Part shown: positions 11,106-21,376 of the stretch, in pieces
How positions within the stretch are numbered: the stretch's first letter is position 1
How the letters are laid out: each line of letters begins with the position of its first letter
NCBI GenBank assembly: GCA_948567375.1
Contig: OX419756.1
Coordinates: 48,090,552 to 48,154,551, forward strand
Source: Lunularia cruciata
Taxonomy: Eukaryota > Streptophyta > Marchantiopsida > Lunulariales > Lunulariaceae
Reading direction: 5' to 3'
DNA: 64,000 bases
The notes under the pieces: generated by a model
Databases searched by the model: none
What the model saw: the letters and a program-made list of their open reading frames with translations, nothing else
What the model was told of the DNA's origin: nothing
Made by a program: the position numbers and the translations under genes

Positions 11106-11276
11106 ATGTTCCGTGTTCAATTCTACATTAGGCAGAAGGAGGCTATGAGAGCTCCCTTGGAGAGAACATTAGGAGAGGAGAGGGCTGAATTTATGTTAGA
11201 GAACCAAGATCCATTTGTATACCCTATAGTTCATTATGATGTCTTTGAGGTGATTTTATATATCTTGTACACATGA
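11106..11276 (+). CDS. Leader reading frame with shared YIL module (A1)
   Basis: This small frame of 56 codons lies between the primer site and the gag region, starting at the ATG at 11106. The open frame extends back to 11043. Visible features are FYIRQKEAMR, a Gly-Glu pair, PIVHYD and a hydrophobic end VILYILYT. The same spacing of YI..E.MR, G.E, P(I/V)V.YD and YIL occurs in the leaders of B (14459-14680) and E, which belong to another lineage. No function is known to me. Translation is unproven. Confidence 0.5.
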   Translation: MFRVQFYIRQKEAMRAPLERTLGEERAEFMLENQDPFVYPIVHYDVFEVILYILYT

Positions 11277-11816
11277 GAGGAATTGGAGAGATTGTGTGAG
11301 GTGGATTGCAGATTTTGGAGATTAAGGCGATTTTGGGCAAAATCTCAAGTTTGGGATCTGGACTTGATATTTCTACACATGATAGCTTGGGTTATCTTTC
11401 AGTTAGCACACTTGAAATTATTGTGAGAGCTATTATGCGCATTGGGCTAGAATTTTTGAAAGTTGATAGGGTAAAGTGCTCTCGCAACTACATGCTCTCT
11501 CGAAAATTGTACAGAGTCTACTATTTCCTCAATTTTCAGTGAATTGTTCTGAAAATTTCCAAGAAAATTTAGTGTATTGTATCCTATCTGCTGCCACAAA
11601 AAGTAGAGAGAGATCGTTCTTGCGTAGGGAGTTATGAGTTTTTGAAGTGAAGGGAGTGGTTTTCAGACGAAATCTAAAATATGTGTGTTGAATAGAAACA
11701 AGTCTAGGCCAAATGGCTCAATGAAAAGATCTGCAATTTTGCAGGGAGGGACACCCTAGAGTTGTGATCAAGTGTACAAAATCTCAGATGACTTTGACAT
11801 AGCGGTTGGGAGCTTT
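11277..11816 (+). other. A1 untranslated leader
   Basis: This stretch separates the small leader frame from the CCHC frame. Stops occur in all frames, and the one open frame of 78 codons (11306-11542) has no motif. It is absent from A2, because the truncated LTR there joins directly to the sequence equivalent to about 11808. Confidence 0.5.
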
Positions 11817-12396
11817 GAGTGACATTGTGAGGAAGGGTCAATTCTGCAAAGTAGAGATCTCATGCATGGGGAGTTTGATATCAACAAAAAGCATGTTGGA
11901 GTGTTTAGATTCATCTTGGGAACATGGAGTGTCATCAAGAGTGGAAATTGAGATTATGCAAGGTTCCTCAAGGGTTTGAGGTGATTTAGAGGTGAATTTG
12001 AAGAAAAGAGAGTTTACAATATAATTTGAAGAGAGTGTTGAGAGGATCCAAAAACCTACATCACTTGGAGGAAAGAGTGAGTCTAAGTGCTTTCTATGTA
12101 GAGAGAAGGGACATAAGGCAAGTTCATGTCCATTGACCTTTGAGAGCAAGAGATTGAGGGAAAGGAGAGGCTTACTTGACTTGGGTTTGCATGTTGGACC
12201 TTCTTCACCAAGATTGGGAGGGAGAAGATCTAAGACCAAGGAGTTGTGTGAGGTTTATGGAGTTGAAGGACTTCCAAAAGGACATGAGTGTAGTGGAGTA
12301 AAATCACTTTTGGAGACTTTGGTGAAAGATCTTGGAGAGAATCTTAGTAAAGCTACAGAAATACTACCACCTTTTTCAGCTAGTTCTCAAGATTAG
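11817..12396 (+). pseudogene. A1 pre-gag CCHC reading frame
   Basis: This frame sits ahead of gag and ends at 12396. It encodes a CX2CX4HX4C zinc knuckle (CFLCREKGHKASSC), then a basic stretch (RLRERR) and a second Cys/His cluster in which the A2 copy reads CEVCGVEG and GHEC. Stop codons break the upstream half near 11967 and 11988. Gypsy gag normally carries its zinc knuckle at its own C-terminus, and A has that one too (NCFGCGGRGHIQRNC). This is therefore an additional nucleic-acid-binding frame of unknown role. A2 keeps 157 codons of it. Confidence 0.6.
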
Positions 12397-12630
12397 TGAT
12401 GGAGATAATCTTTCAACTTATGGATAAACTATCCACGAGGGTCGATTAATATGCACTCTAGGATTTGATGTTGCTATAGAAATCTTGGAGCAACCTGAAC
12501 TTTTTATGTTTCCTAGGTTGGATTACTCTCAAATGGTGTTAGTCATGTATATACTCTATTAGTTATAGAGTGAGAGAAAAAAAAGAGAAAAAGAAAAATT
12601 GAGAGAAGAGAAAGATAGTGAGAGGTTAAG

Positions 12631-13554
12631 GTAGGGAAACTTCTGGTTTTCTTTGGCAAGGATGGAGAAGATGTGGAGGTCTTTGTGAGAGACTTCAAGA
12701 GAGCTTACAGAGGAAACAATGAGAGGAGGAAGAATGAGTGGGTCTCATTATTACCAGATTTCTTTGAGGATGTAACACTTACATGGTATGAGTCAGAATA
12801 CCAAAAGAGAGAGAGGAGAGATGGGGAAGAGGAGTCTTGGGAGACTTTGACTTCAGCACTCATTGAGAACTTTCTTCCTGATGAGAGTTATGAGAGATTG
12901 ATGAGTGAGGTTACATTTCTCAAGCAAGGAGATGGAGAGAAAGTGAGAGTCTATGTGGAAAGAGTGGAAAAGTTAGAGTCCAGATTTCGCATAGTGTTGA
13001 GGAAGGGTGGGGATGATGTGGAGACTACAATGATTGGCATAGGGGCCATACTCACCAAGAATTTTATGGGAGATTGAGACCACAAATTAGAAGCAAGGTG
13101 AGATATGAGAAACCTTCTTCCAAGGTTGAAGCTATCAAGATCACAATTTGTATGGAGGAGAGTTTGGAAGTAGATGAGAGTGATTTGGTGGTGAAGGAGG
13201 TTGTGCATCCTCCTCAAGGCTACAAGTATGGTGGAACTTCTGATATTTTGGTGGCAAGGGTTGCACCACAAGTAGTGGTTGCTCCAATTCTTGCAAATCC
13301 ACCAAAGGATCCACTTCAAACCATCATAGAACAACTTGCGGATCTCAAGATCAATGTGGTGCAACAATAGGAGAAGAGAGAGGTGGATCAGAATGTAGGG
13401 AGAGGGCCTAGGAGTTATAGAAAATATCCATATAGAGGAGTTCAACCAGCCAACAATTTCAATGAAAGAAATTGTTTTGGTTGTGGAGGAAGAGGCCATA
13501 TCCAAAGGAATTGCCCAAATTCCACTTACCATGGAGGAAGAGGTTATGAGGGAG
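12631..13554 (+). pseudogene. A1 gag, 5' part
   Basis: This is structural gag: FKRAYRGNNERRKNEW, LTWYESEY, then the ENFLPDESYERLM region typical of the retrotransposon gag domain. A zinc knuckle CFGCGGRGHIQRNC lies at about 13474-13515. The start codon used in A2 (ATG at 21610) reads GTA here. Compared with A2 there is a frameshift at about 13072 giving TGA at 13075-13077, and a TAG at 13367-13369. Element B is inserted just after the knuckle, at CCAAT (13555-13559). Gag continues at 16662. Confidence 0.82.
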
Positions 13555-13559
13555 CCAAT

Positions 13560-14318
13560 TGTAATACCAAGGGTTAGCCATATGATCTAGATGTGAAATT
13601 TGGTTTGGTAACATCTAGAATGATGTTATACATGATGTTCAAAATAGATCAGATAGAAGTATCACCAAAAGAGTACTTCTACTAATAGGGCAGAAACCTA
13701 TTAGTAGAAGTACTCTTTTGGTGATAGACTTGAGAACCTTAGAACCAATAGCTAGACATATGATTTAAAGGTGAGAATTGGTTTGGTAACATCTGGAAGG
13801 ATGTTACACACGATGGACTAAACAGATCAGAAAGAGGTATCACCAAAAGGGGACTTCTTCTAATAGAGTAGGAACCGAAATATGCCTGAAATCTTTGAAG
13901 GCAATTTCGGAAGCCTAAACGGATGAATTATGCCTCGAAAATGTGCAGATTCCCCCCCAACAAAGGAAAGGCTGGACTTCCCTCCCCCTGGTTTGTCTCG
14001 TCGAGAGCTTTCCAACGGTACCTTACTCATGTGATTCTGAGATTCCTACAAGAAGATTCCCTAAAAGATTCCCTCCGGTCAAAGCTTGTTTGACCAACCA
14101 GATAGGACCTAGACCAGACAGGTCACCCATCCAAGTCAGTAATCCAAGGGTGGAGCTTGTTGACATGTCACCTATCTGTGTCCCTAATCCTATGGTGGAG
14201 CTTCCTTGGAGGAGATCCTCTTTGTCTATATAATAAAGAGAAGGTGCTCCCTTGGGGCATCGAATGTTTGAGTGTGCAATCTGTGTTTTCTCTCTTCTCT
14301 TGTCCTCGGAGTATTACA
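13560..14318 (+). repeat. B 5' LTR (759 bp)
   Basis: It starts TGTAATACC and ends GAGTATTACA. It matches the minus-strand LTRs of E at 35028-35769 and 62159-62917. A TATATAATA lies at 14227-14235. An interior pair of related segments (about 13570-13730 and 13745-13870, both with TATCACCAAAAG and GGTAACATCT) shows an old internal duplication of about 165 bp. Confidence 0.93.
14227..14235 (+). promoter_or_regulatory. TATA box in B LTR
   Basis: TATATAATA lies about 83 bp before the LTR end, followed by AAGAGAAGG and a C-rich start region. Confidence 0.55.
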
Positions 14319-14319
14319 A

Positions 14320-14331
14320 TGGTATCAGAGT
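14320..14331 (+). promoter_or_regulatory. B primer binding site, tRNA-iMet
   Basis: TGGTATCAGAGT begins two bases after the LTR and matches the plant initiator tRNA-Met site TGGTATCAGAGC at 11 of 12 positions. Confidence 0.88.
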
Positions 14332-14458
14332 GAGTGTTCTAGTCCAAGAGAGTGGATCACCCCTCTTGGAATAGCATGAACTACTGAAACTGAGTAATTT
14401 GAGGTGGAGAACATAGAGTAATCGCTAAACTTAGGAAGGACTTTAGAGAGCGGATGGG

Positions 14459-14680
14459 ATGGATGCGCCGGGGGGACAATTTCCCGCACCTAGCTTTCCA
14501 TTCTCAAACCCATTCCACATCAAGGTTATGTACATCCAGCGTGAGCAGATGAGAGTATCGCTAGTTTATCACTTCGGTGCGGAATTCATGGACAGAGTGA
14601 TGAACTCACCAAACCCGGTGATTCTACCTGTGGTGATATATGACAGAGAGTGGGATTTGACGATCTATATTCTATTATGA
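14459..14680 (+). CDS. B leader frame 1 with YIL module
   Basis: This frame of 73 codons lies between primer site and gag. After a Pro/Phe-rich start it has VMYIQREQMR, FGAEF, PVVIYDRE and the ending LTIYILL. The spacing matches the A1 leader frame at 11106-11276. The same frame is present in E, where D has inserted into it. The length and a clean ATG at 14459 favour a real small protein, but no function is known. Confidence 0.5.
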   Translation: MDAPGGQFPAPSFPFSNPFHIKVMYIQREQMRVSLVYHFGAEFMDRVMNSPNPVILPVVIYDREWDLTIYILL

Positions 14681-14684
14681 TAAT

Positions 14685-14888
14685 ATGGATATGAATGTCC
14701 CAAATCCTCTCCCTTTCAATACTCAAGTAGAAATCCGTTATGTAGTGAGGCCGAAATTGATGTTTAGAGATTTTGTGGTTAGGAATTTTGGTGATGAGTA
14801 TTATCAACGAGTTATAGCTTCTGAGGTCCCAATGGTAGTTCCGATAGTTCGTGCACCTTCCAAAGTGATTATATTGACTCTGTATTGA
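14685..14888 (+). CDS. B leader frame 2, second YIL-type module
   Basis: This frame of 67 codons starts four bases after frame 1. It repeats the same pattern in diverged form: VEIRYVVRPKLMFRD, FGDEYYQ, VVPIV, then VIILTLY. The two frames look like a tandem duplication of one ancestral module placed ahead of gag. Function unknown. Confidence 0.48.
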   Translation: MDMNVPNPLPFNTQVEIRYVVRPKLMFRDFVVRNFGDEYYQRVIASEVPMVVPIVRAPSKVIILTLY

Positions 14889-14921
14889 AGTAGACGTTAG
14901 CAATTGGGTGTTGCAGGCACC

Positions 14922-16019
14922 ATGGATCCGCAGTTGCAGGAGCTGGTGCAAGGAATGCAAGGGATGTTGAATGAATTTCGAGAGATTAAGATGACCATGG
15001 AGACATTGCAAAGTCAAGTGCAGATCCTCAGGAATGATCAAGCCATGCAAGAAGAAGAGCCGTCTCAAAACCCAGTACTTGTGACTGAAGTACTTGGAGA
15101 GGCACCCATGCCTACGAACCCTATCAACGATGAAGCCACATTGCTACTCCAGATGAAGAAGACCTGCAACATTGAGCCTTACAAGGGGTAGCGTACAATG
15201 GGAGCAGTGGAGAATTGGATCTCGAGAATGAATTGATATTTTCAATTGTTCTCAACAGAGATCACAGAGCATGCTGCAGGCGTGTTTGCATGTGGGTACT
15301 TGACCGATAAAGCCCTCACATGGTATGATGCTTGGGAACAATCCATGGTGGCAGAGAGAAGGGAGGTCACATGGACAGCAATGCAAGAAGGATTGCTCAA
15401 GAATTTCCAATCGGTGGATTCTGTGCAGATGGCTCGAACCCGACTATGGGGATTGAGACAAAAGAATAGCGTACAAGAGTATGTGGAGGCATTTCTGGAT
15501 CTACAAGTCGCAATTACCGACATGAGTCCAGCAAAGGCTCTTGACAATTTCAAACGAGGGTTGAAAGAGTGGATTTGCCAAGAAGTCATGGTGCAAAACC
15601 CTTGCACGGTATTTGAAGCCATTGCTTGTGCGCAGAGAATAGCCGGAGCATTAGGTGGAGGTGAAGGAGTAGTTCCACCTCAACATTATCGGGCAGAAAT
15701 GCCACACATGGGTGGACTAGTACCGATGGAATTGGGCAACCTTCAATTCCGGGATCAAGGAGCACGGCCGCTTCAAGGAGAGCGAGGACGGGTAGAAGAA
15801 CGAAGAGATGGAGTCCCACAAGGAGAAGGGACTCGAGGAGAACAATACCGTTGTTACAATTGTGGCCGTATTGGGCACATATCTACCAATTGTCGCACTC
15901 GTTTCCCTAGAGGCCCTCGGCCTTCGTATAGGCGATCTTTGAACAACATGGAGAGGCACATTGAAGAGGAGGAGGTGGAAACCACTTCGGTGGAGGTGGA
16001 AAATGAAGATCGCCAGTAA
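14922..16019 (+). pseudogene. B gag
   Basis: Gag reads from ATG 14922 (MDPQLQELVQGM) through a coiled first part (METLQSQVQILRNDQ), the capsid-like gag domain (LTWYDAWEQSM, GLLKNFQSVDS, VQEYVEAFLDLQ), to a CCHC knuckle CYNCGRIGHISTNC at 15852-15893 and a Glu-rich end. The frame is constant but is interrupted by TAG at 15189-15191 and TGA at 15234-15236. The E copy (about 42960-44052, minus) is colinear. Role: particle formation and RNA binding. Confidence 0.85.
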
Positions 16020-16084
16020 ATGTACCTCGCGGCCTTATTGGCTCAATAAGGAAGCAGAGAAGCGAGGGAAGGAAGAAGAATAAT

Positions 16085-16486
16085 GTGCAAAGATCCCAAA
16101 AGGCAACCTCACAATTGATTGTTGTGAATGGAATCCTAGAAGGTAATCAAGTGAGAGTATTAATAGATCCGGGAGCAATAGAGAATTTCTTGTCTCGCTC
16201 TGTTGCAATCAGATTGGGAATGGATCTAGAGAGAGATGGAAGTGAAGAAGTAGAGTTACCAAATGGGCAAACAGAGAGGATTGAATCATTACCTAGACGG
16301 GTAACCCTCTCTATAGGAGAATATCAGGAAGCAATTGAGTGGCGAGTGATACAGTTAGCCCATTATGATGCAATTTTAGGCATGCCATGGATGGAGCAGT
16401 ACAACCCAATGGTGGATTGGAGGAAGAAAGTAGTGAGAACCCACCAATGGTCAATCATTGGGGTTAAAGAAAAATCACACAAATAG
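16085..16486 (+). pseudogene. B retropepsin-like protease
   Basis: The protease core reads VRVLIDPGAIENFLS and ends with YDAILGMPWM, the paired hallmarks of gypsy proteases. The catalytic triad is DPG rather than the usual D(S/T)G; the E copy also has DPG, so this is family-wide. The frame lies +2 relative to gag and ends in TAG at 16484-16486. It continues past the stop into the pre-RT segment, up to KLKDVVDEFQDV at about 16627. Confidence 0.8.
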
Positions 16487-16629
16487 AAACTGCCTCTATA
16501 TGTCGTAGGGACGACAACTGTCTGTAAGACCGATAGATGTTTTCTGGGTCTAATAAGAGAAGTCCAGAGTGCACAACTCGCTGGACAAATTCCTGCGAAA
16601 TTGAAGGATGTGGTGGATGAGTTTCAAGA

Positions 16630-16656
16630 TGTCTCTCTTGTCCTCGGAGTATTACA
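16630..16656 (+). repeat. B 3' LTR remnant
   Basis: TCTCTTGTCCTCGGAGTATT and the final ACA are identical to the end of the 5' LTR. They are fused directly to the pre-RT codons. The immediately following CCAAT is the target duplication. Confidence 0.9.
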
Positions 16657-16661
16657 CCAAT

Positions 16662-17110
16662 GGAGGGAAAGAGGGTGGTAGTGAAACCCAAGTGGCTCCT
16701 AATCCAAACAAAGGTAAGGGGATAGCATCCATAGATGTGGTGGAGAGCAAGTATGAGAAGGGAGAGTGCTCAAACTCCAAGAGTCTTAATTTGGAGCTTT
16801 TAGCACAAGAGAAGAAGAGAGCTCGTTTTGCAGAGACTGTTCACTCTTCTCAAGGATTTATTTCAAGCAAGGATAATCCTATGTCTACTAGGAGCACTCG
16901 CACCTCAACATTATCAACAACAAAGACTCCAAGGAAGAAGTTGGGGATGGAGGACTTCTTGATCTCAAAGCAACAATGGAACTACAATGTGTTGGAGGAT
17001 GTTGGTAGTCACAAGGCTAATATCACAGTGTGCCAATTGATTGCTTTGAACCCTACCTTGAGAAAGGAGCTAAGAGGTGGTTTGAGTTTACAAGGAGCAA
17101 GAGGAAGAAG
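16662..17110 (+). pseudogene. A1 gag, 3' part
   Basis: Gag resumes after B with GGKEGGSETQVAPNPNKGKG and a Ser/Thr-rich linker. The segment EDFLISKQQWNYNVLEDVGS precedes the protease. A short deletion near 17084 relative to A2 (GAGTTTACAAG against GAGTTCTACAAG) shifts the frame before the protease. The sequence is otherwise closely similar to A2 at 22530-22980. Confidence 0.8.
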
Positions 17111-17119
17111 AAGGCAAAA

Positions 17120-17683
17120 GCTCCAATATCAATGGGCGTGGTAGATGCCAAGCCAGCACCATGGGAGGCTTGTGAATATGCCTCTAAGATTGATGTGAGA
17201 GTGAATGGTCACAACATCAAGGATGCATTGGTTGATGGAGGATCAATAGTGAATGCCATGTCAGAAAGGTTGATGAAGAAGTTGGGTATGATACCCTCAA
17301 GACCTTCAACATTTGTGGTGAGCATGGAAAACAAACAACAAGTTTGACCAGTAGGGGTGATGGATAAAGTGGTAGTTTCAGTTATGGGAGTTCAAAATCT
17401 CATAACTTTCCAAGTCTTGAAGGATTCAAGCTATGACTTACTTCTTGGGAGACCATGGTTGAGAGTAGCACGCACAATTAATCAATGGAACAAAGGGTAC
17501 TTGAGGATTGGGCCATCAAACCATAGAGTCACAGTTCCTATGACTTACACTACCAATACTTCACATTCGGATGCACCATCTTCTGATTATTGGGAATCAG
17601 ATTCTGAAGAAGGAGCTTCAGGTGTGGACACAAGCATGGAAGAGGAGACTTCCATGGAGGAGGATGAATCTGAATTTGATTAA
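17120..17683 (+). pseudogene. A1 protease
   Basis: The active-site segment reads IKDALVDGGSIVNAMS, with the D-G-G form of the aspartic protease motif. The second half has YDLLLGRPWLR and an acidic tail (MEEETSMEEDESEFD). It is broken by a TGA at 17346-17348, where A2 has CGA. A TAA at 17681-17683 separates protease from RT. Every A copy has a stop at that boundary. Confidence 0.82.
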
Positions 17684-17686
17684 GAT

Positions 17687-19434
17687 GTGTATCCTTTGTC
17701 TGCTATGGATTTTGCACCTAAGCCAGAGGTTTTGAAGGACCCAGAAAAATCACCATTGACACTTGAGGAGGTAGAGAGAACGTTAGCTACACTCAAGTAT
17801 GGCCCAAATGTTACCAAGGAAGAGAAGGTGAGATTTGAGGAGATTTTCCGCAAGTTCATCCATGTGTTTGCTTTTAGTTACAAGGATTTGAAAAAAGTCA
17901 CCTTGGAGGAGCACAAGATAGAGGTGGATTCACATGCAAGACCAATCCGCCAAAAGCAACATCGCATTAGCCCACCAATATCTTTGGTTGTGAAGGAGGA
18001 GATTGATAAGCTCAAGGAGGCTGGATTTATCTTTGAGGTGGAGAATTCAGAATGGGTGTCTCCAATTGTCATTGTGAAGAAAAAGAATGGCAAGCTTTGG
18101 GTATGTGTGGATTACAAGAAGCTCAATGGTGTTACCAAGAAGGACTACTACCCATTGCCATTCATTGATGAGATCTTGGAGGAGGTTGCAGGTCATGAGA
18201 GGTACAGTTTTGGAGATGGTTATAGTGGATATAACCAAATCAAGATTGCACCAGAGCATCAACAACTCAATACATTCACCACACCTGGGGGAACTTACGC
18301 TTTCAAGGTCATGCCTTTTGGGCTTTGCAATGCTCCAGCCACATTCCAACGGTTCATGAACAAGGTTTTGAACCTTTCATTGGGAAATTTGTGAGAGACT
18401 TCATTGATGACTTTTGTGTCTATGGGAGCAAGGAGGAGCACTTTAAGCACCTAATCAAGCTCTTGCAATGCTTGGATGAGGCAAATGCATCACTCAACCC
18501 AAAGAACTGCATTTTTGGATGTGAAGGTCTACTTTTGGGGCACATTATCTCCAAGGATGGAATAGCAGTTGATCCTGAGAAGGTGAGTAAAATCTCAGAC
18601 CTTCCATTCCCTTCAAGCTTGACAAAGTTACGCCTATTCTTGGGGATGGTTGGGTACTATAGGAGGTTTATCTTCTCATTTTCCAACAAGGCTTATGCAT
18701 TGACCATCTACATGAAGAAGGGTGTAGATTACATGGTGATTTTATAGGACAAGGAGGCTCTCAAAGCTTTTGAGGAGCTCAAGCAACCCCTTGTTGTAGC
18801 TCCAATTCTTGCTAAACCTGATTGGAGTAAGCCTGTCATCCTCTACACTGATGCTTCTAATGTAGCAATAGGATGCACTCTTAGTCAATTAGACCAAGAT
18901 GGGCATGATCATCCAATAGGTTATGCTAGTAGGAAGATGGTTTCAGGAGAGAAGAACTACTCTGTCACGGAGAGAGAAGGGTTGGCAGTGATCTTTGGTC
19001 TCAAGAAGTTTAGACACTACTTGATTGGAGGGAAAGCCACCATTGTCATGGATCACAAAGCTTTGAAGTACATCTTCAACAAGCCTAATGTTGAAGGGAG
19101 ACTAGCAAGGTGGATGATACTCTTGTCTGAGTATGACTACACCATTGAGGATAGGCCAAGAAAGAAACATGCAAATGCTGATTTGTTATCTAGAGCCTAT
19201 GATCATGATGGAGATGAGCTAGTGGATGATTCCTTCACGGATGAGGAGCTCATGACAATCTCAATCACTCAAGAGGTTCCAATGGAGTACAAGGAGAGTG
19301 TGGATTTTGTGACAAAAGGTAACTATCCAGAAGGGATGCATGCTAGGGAGAGGAAGGCCCTTGCAGCAAGATCTAGACCTTACACAATGGTTGAGGATAT
19401 TGTTTTTCACCAAGGAGCAGATGGTCTACTTTGA
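17687..19434 (+). pseudogene. A1 reverse transcriptase and RNase H
   Basis: RT fingers and palm read SEWVSPIVIVKKKNGK, GYSGYNQIKIAPEHQQ, MPFGLCNAPATFQRFM and FIDDFCVYGS (catalytic Asp pair). RNase H has ILYTDAS and YSVTEREGLAVIF with DHKALKYIF. Relative to A2 there is a frameshift at about 18365 and a TAG at 18745-18747. The TGA at 19432-19434 is shared with A2, but A3 has CGA there. The unit cannot yield a full-length polymerase. Confidence 0.88.
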
Positions 19435-20551
19435 AGAGCAGTGGGTAAGGAAGAGTCTATCCTACTCATAAAGGAGTTTCATGAAGGTTTAGTATGTGGA
19501 GGACACTTTGCAGGAAAGGTGACTGCTTTCAAGATTCTAGATGCAGGTTAACATTGGAGAGGGATTTTCAAGGATTGTCTTGATTATTGCAAAACTTGTC
19601 ATGTTTGTCAAGCTTTTGCTAGAAAGTCTACATCCACTCCACCACTTAGATCAATTCCATTACTAGGACCTTTTGAGAAGTGGGGAATTGATTTTGTAGG
19701 TCCTCTCAATAGAACCCCAAGGAACAATCGGTACATTGTGGTAGTTACTGATTACCTTACCAAGTGGGTTGAGGCTAGACCATTGAGGGACAAGAATGAA
19801 GATGAAGTGGGTAGATTACTATACAAACGCATTATCAATAGGTTTAGATGCCCTTTGGAGTTGGTATGTGATAGAGGAGGAGAGTTTACAAGAAGCATTA
19901 CTATAGCCATGCTACGATATTTCTCTATCACACATAAAGTAACTACATCCTATGAGCCAAATTCCAATGGCTTGGCAGAAAGAACCAATCAGACCTTGTG
20001 CATGAGGTTGGCCAAAGATGAAAAAATGGAAGGCTAAACATCATTGGGACAAGAGGATTCATGTAGTTTTGTGGGAGTATAGGACAACCATGAAGGCTTC
20101 CATTGGATATTCTCCATTTCAATTGGTGTATGGTATTGAGTCTACCTTACCTATTCACTTTGATCTTCCTAACTTCCAAAGCATTCATAGGAGATTGAAG
20201 AAAGCACAAGGAGGTGATGCAGAGACGTCAAGGAAGGATCAACTCATGGAGTTGGAAGAGGCAAGAGCAGTTGCTATGGTTTGAGTGGAGCAAGCCCAAA
20301 GGAAACAAAAGGAGAGCTATGACAAGAGGCAAGGCAAGAAAAAGGTGGAGACTTTCAAAGAAGGTGATAAGGTAATGTTGTTTGATTCCATTTGATTCAA
20401 GAGAGTGCAAAAGAAGTTTTTGCCTAAGTACTTTGGACTTTACATAATGGAGAAGGTGTGGGGCAATTACACCTACAATCTCAAGGAGTTGGGAGGAAGA
20501 CAGTTTGGTAGGATTAACCATGATAAGTTGAAGATGTACCATAGAAGATAG
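19435..20551 (+). pseudogene. A1 integrase
   Basis: The HHCC finger includes HEGLVCGGHFAG and CKTCHVCQ. The core has WGIDFVGPL, VCDRGGEFT and NSNGLAERTN, so all three acidic residues are present. A TAA at 19549-19551 (TAC in A2), an indel near 20034 and a TGA at 20282-20284 break the frame. The last of these is shared with A2 and A3. A C-terminal segment (KKFLPKYFG, HDKLKMYHRR) ends at 20551, about 48 bp before the LTR. No chromodomain is visible. Confidence 0.85.
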
Positions 20552-20599
20552 AGAGATCTTCACTTTGAGGACAAAGTGAAAACTTAGTCCGGGGGTAAA

Positions 20600-20791
20600 T
20601 GTAACACCCATTTGTGCGTGTGTGTGGTATTGTGATATTTAGCTTGGTATTACAATTACTTAAGAGATATTATTTATATAGAGATAAAGGATGGTTCTAT
20701 ATTAGTCATGGTTAGCTAAAGTTAGTCATAGCTAAGATAGAGGGGACCTTACTTTAGAGGAAGTAGAAAAGATGAGCACCACTATTTTGGA
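20600..20791 (+). repeat. Truncated middle LTR of the A array (192 bp)
   Basis: It begins TGTAACACCC after the purine tract TCCGGGGGTAAA. It runs through CACTATTTTGGA and then jumps to the leader sequence equivalent to about 11808 in A1. The remaining LTR, primer site and YIL leader frame are deleted, so A2 has no promoter or primer site of its own. Confidence 0.9.
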
Positions 20792-20902
20792 GATTTGAGT
20801 GACATTGTGAGGAAGGATCAATTCTGCAGAGTGGAGATCTCATGCATGAAAAGTTTGAGATCAACAAAAGCATGTTTGAATGTTTAGATTCATCTTGGGA
20901 AC

Positions 20903-21376
20903 ATGGAGTGTCATCAAGAGTGGAAATTGAGATTATGCAAGGTTCCCCAAGGGTTTGAGGTGATTATAGGGGTTGGTTTGAAGAAAAGAGAGTTTACAAT
21001 AGAATTTGAAGAGAGTATTGAGAGGATCCAAAAAACTACACCACTTGGAGGAAAGAGTGAGTCTAAGTGCCTTCTATGTGGAGAGAAGGGACATAAGGCA
21101 AGTTCATATCCATTGACCTTTGAGAGCAAGAGATTGAGGGAAAGGAGAGGCTTACTTGACTTGGGTTTGCATGTTGGACCTTCTTCACCAAGATTGGGAG
21201 GGAGAAGATCTAAGACCAAGGAGTTGTGTGAGGTTTGTGGAGTTGAAGGACTTCCAAAAGGACATGAGTGTAGTGGAGTAAAAGCACTTTTGGAAACTTT
21301 GGTGAAGGATCTTGGAGAGAGTCTTAGTACAACTATAGAAATACTACCACCTTCATCAGCTAGTTCTCAAGATTAG
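20903..21376 (+). CDS. A2 pre-gag CCHC reading frame (157 codons)
   Basis: This is the best-preserved copy of the extra frame upstream of gag. It has a basic N-terminal half (LKKREFTIEFEESIERI), a zinc-knuckle site CLLCGEKGHKASSY in which the last Cys is Tyr, a basic segment, and CEVCGVEGLPKGHEC as a possible second zinc site. The start at 20903 may be artificial, because A1 is read in another frame upstream. It ends 233 bp before the gag ATG. Function is unknown; nucleic-acid binding is inferred from the knuckle only. Confidence 0.55.
   Translation: MECHQEWKLRLCKVPQGFEVIIGVGLKKREFTIEFEESIERIQKTTPLGGKSESKCLLCGEKGHKASSYPLTFESKRLRERRGLLDLGLHVGPSSPRLGGRRSKTKELCEVCGVEGLPKGHECSGVKALLETLVKDLGESLSTTIEILPPSSASSQD

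Larger units (their letters stand above)
13560..16656 (+). mobile_element. Element B: deleted chromovirus inside A1 gag
   Basis: It is flanked by identical CCAAT repeats at 13555-13559 and 16657-16661. Removing it restores the sequence seen in A3 at the same site. It has a full 5' LTR, a tRNA-Met primer site, leader frames, gag, protease and the first residues of the RT region, then jumps to the last 25 or so bases of the 3' LTR. RT, RNase H, integrase and almost all of the 3' LTR are missing. It is the same family as E. A 25-bp LTR cannot support reverse transcription, so the deletion must post-date insertion. Confidence 0.92.

Noticed and set aside
12951-13532. 193-codon minus-strand frame opposite A1 gag
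   Set aside because: It is an antisense shadow of purine-rich gag codons and is not kept open in A2 or A3.
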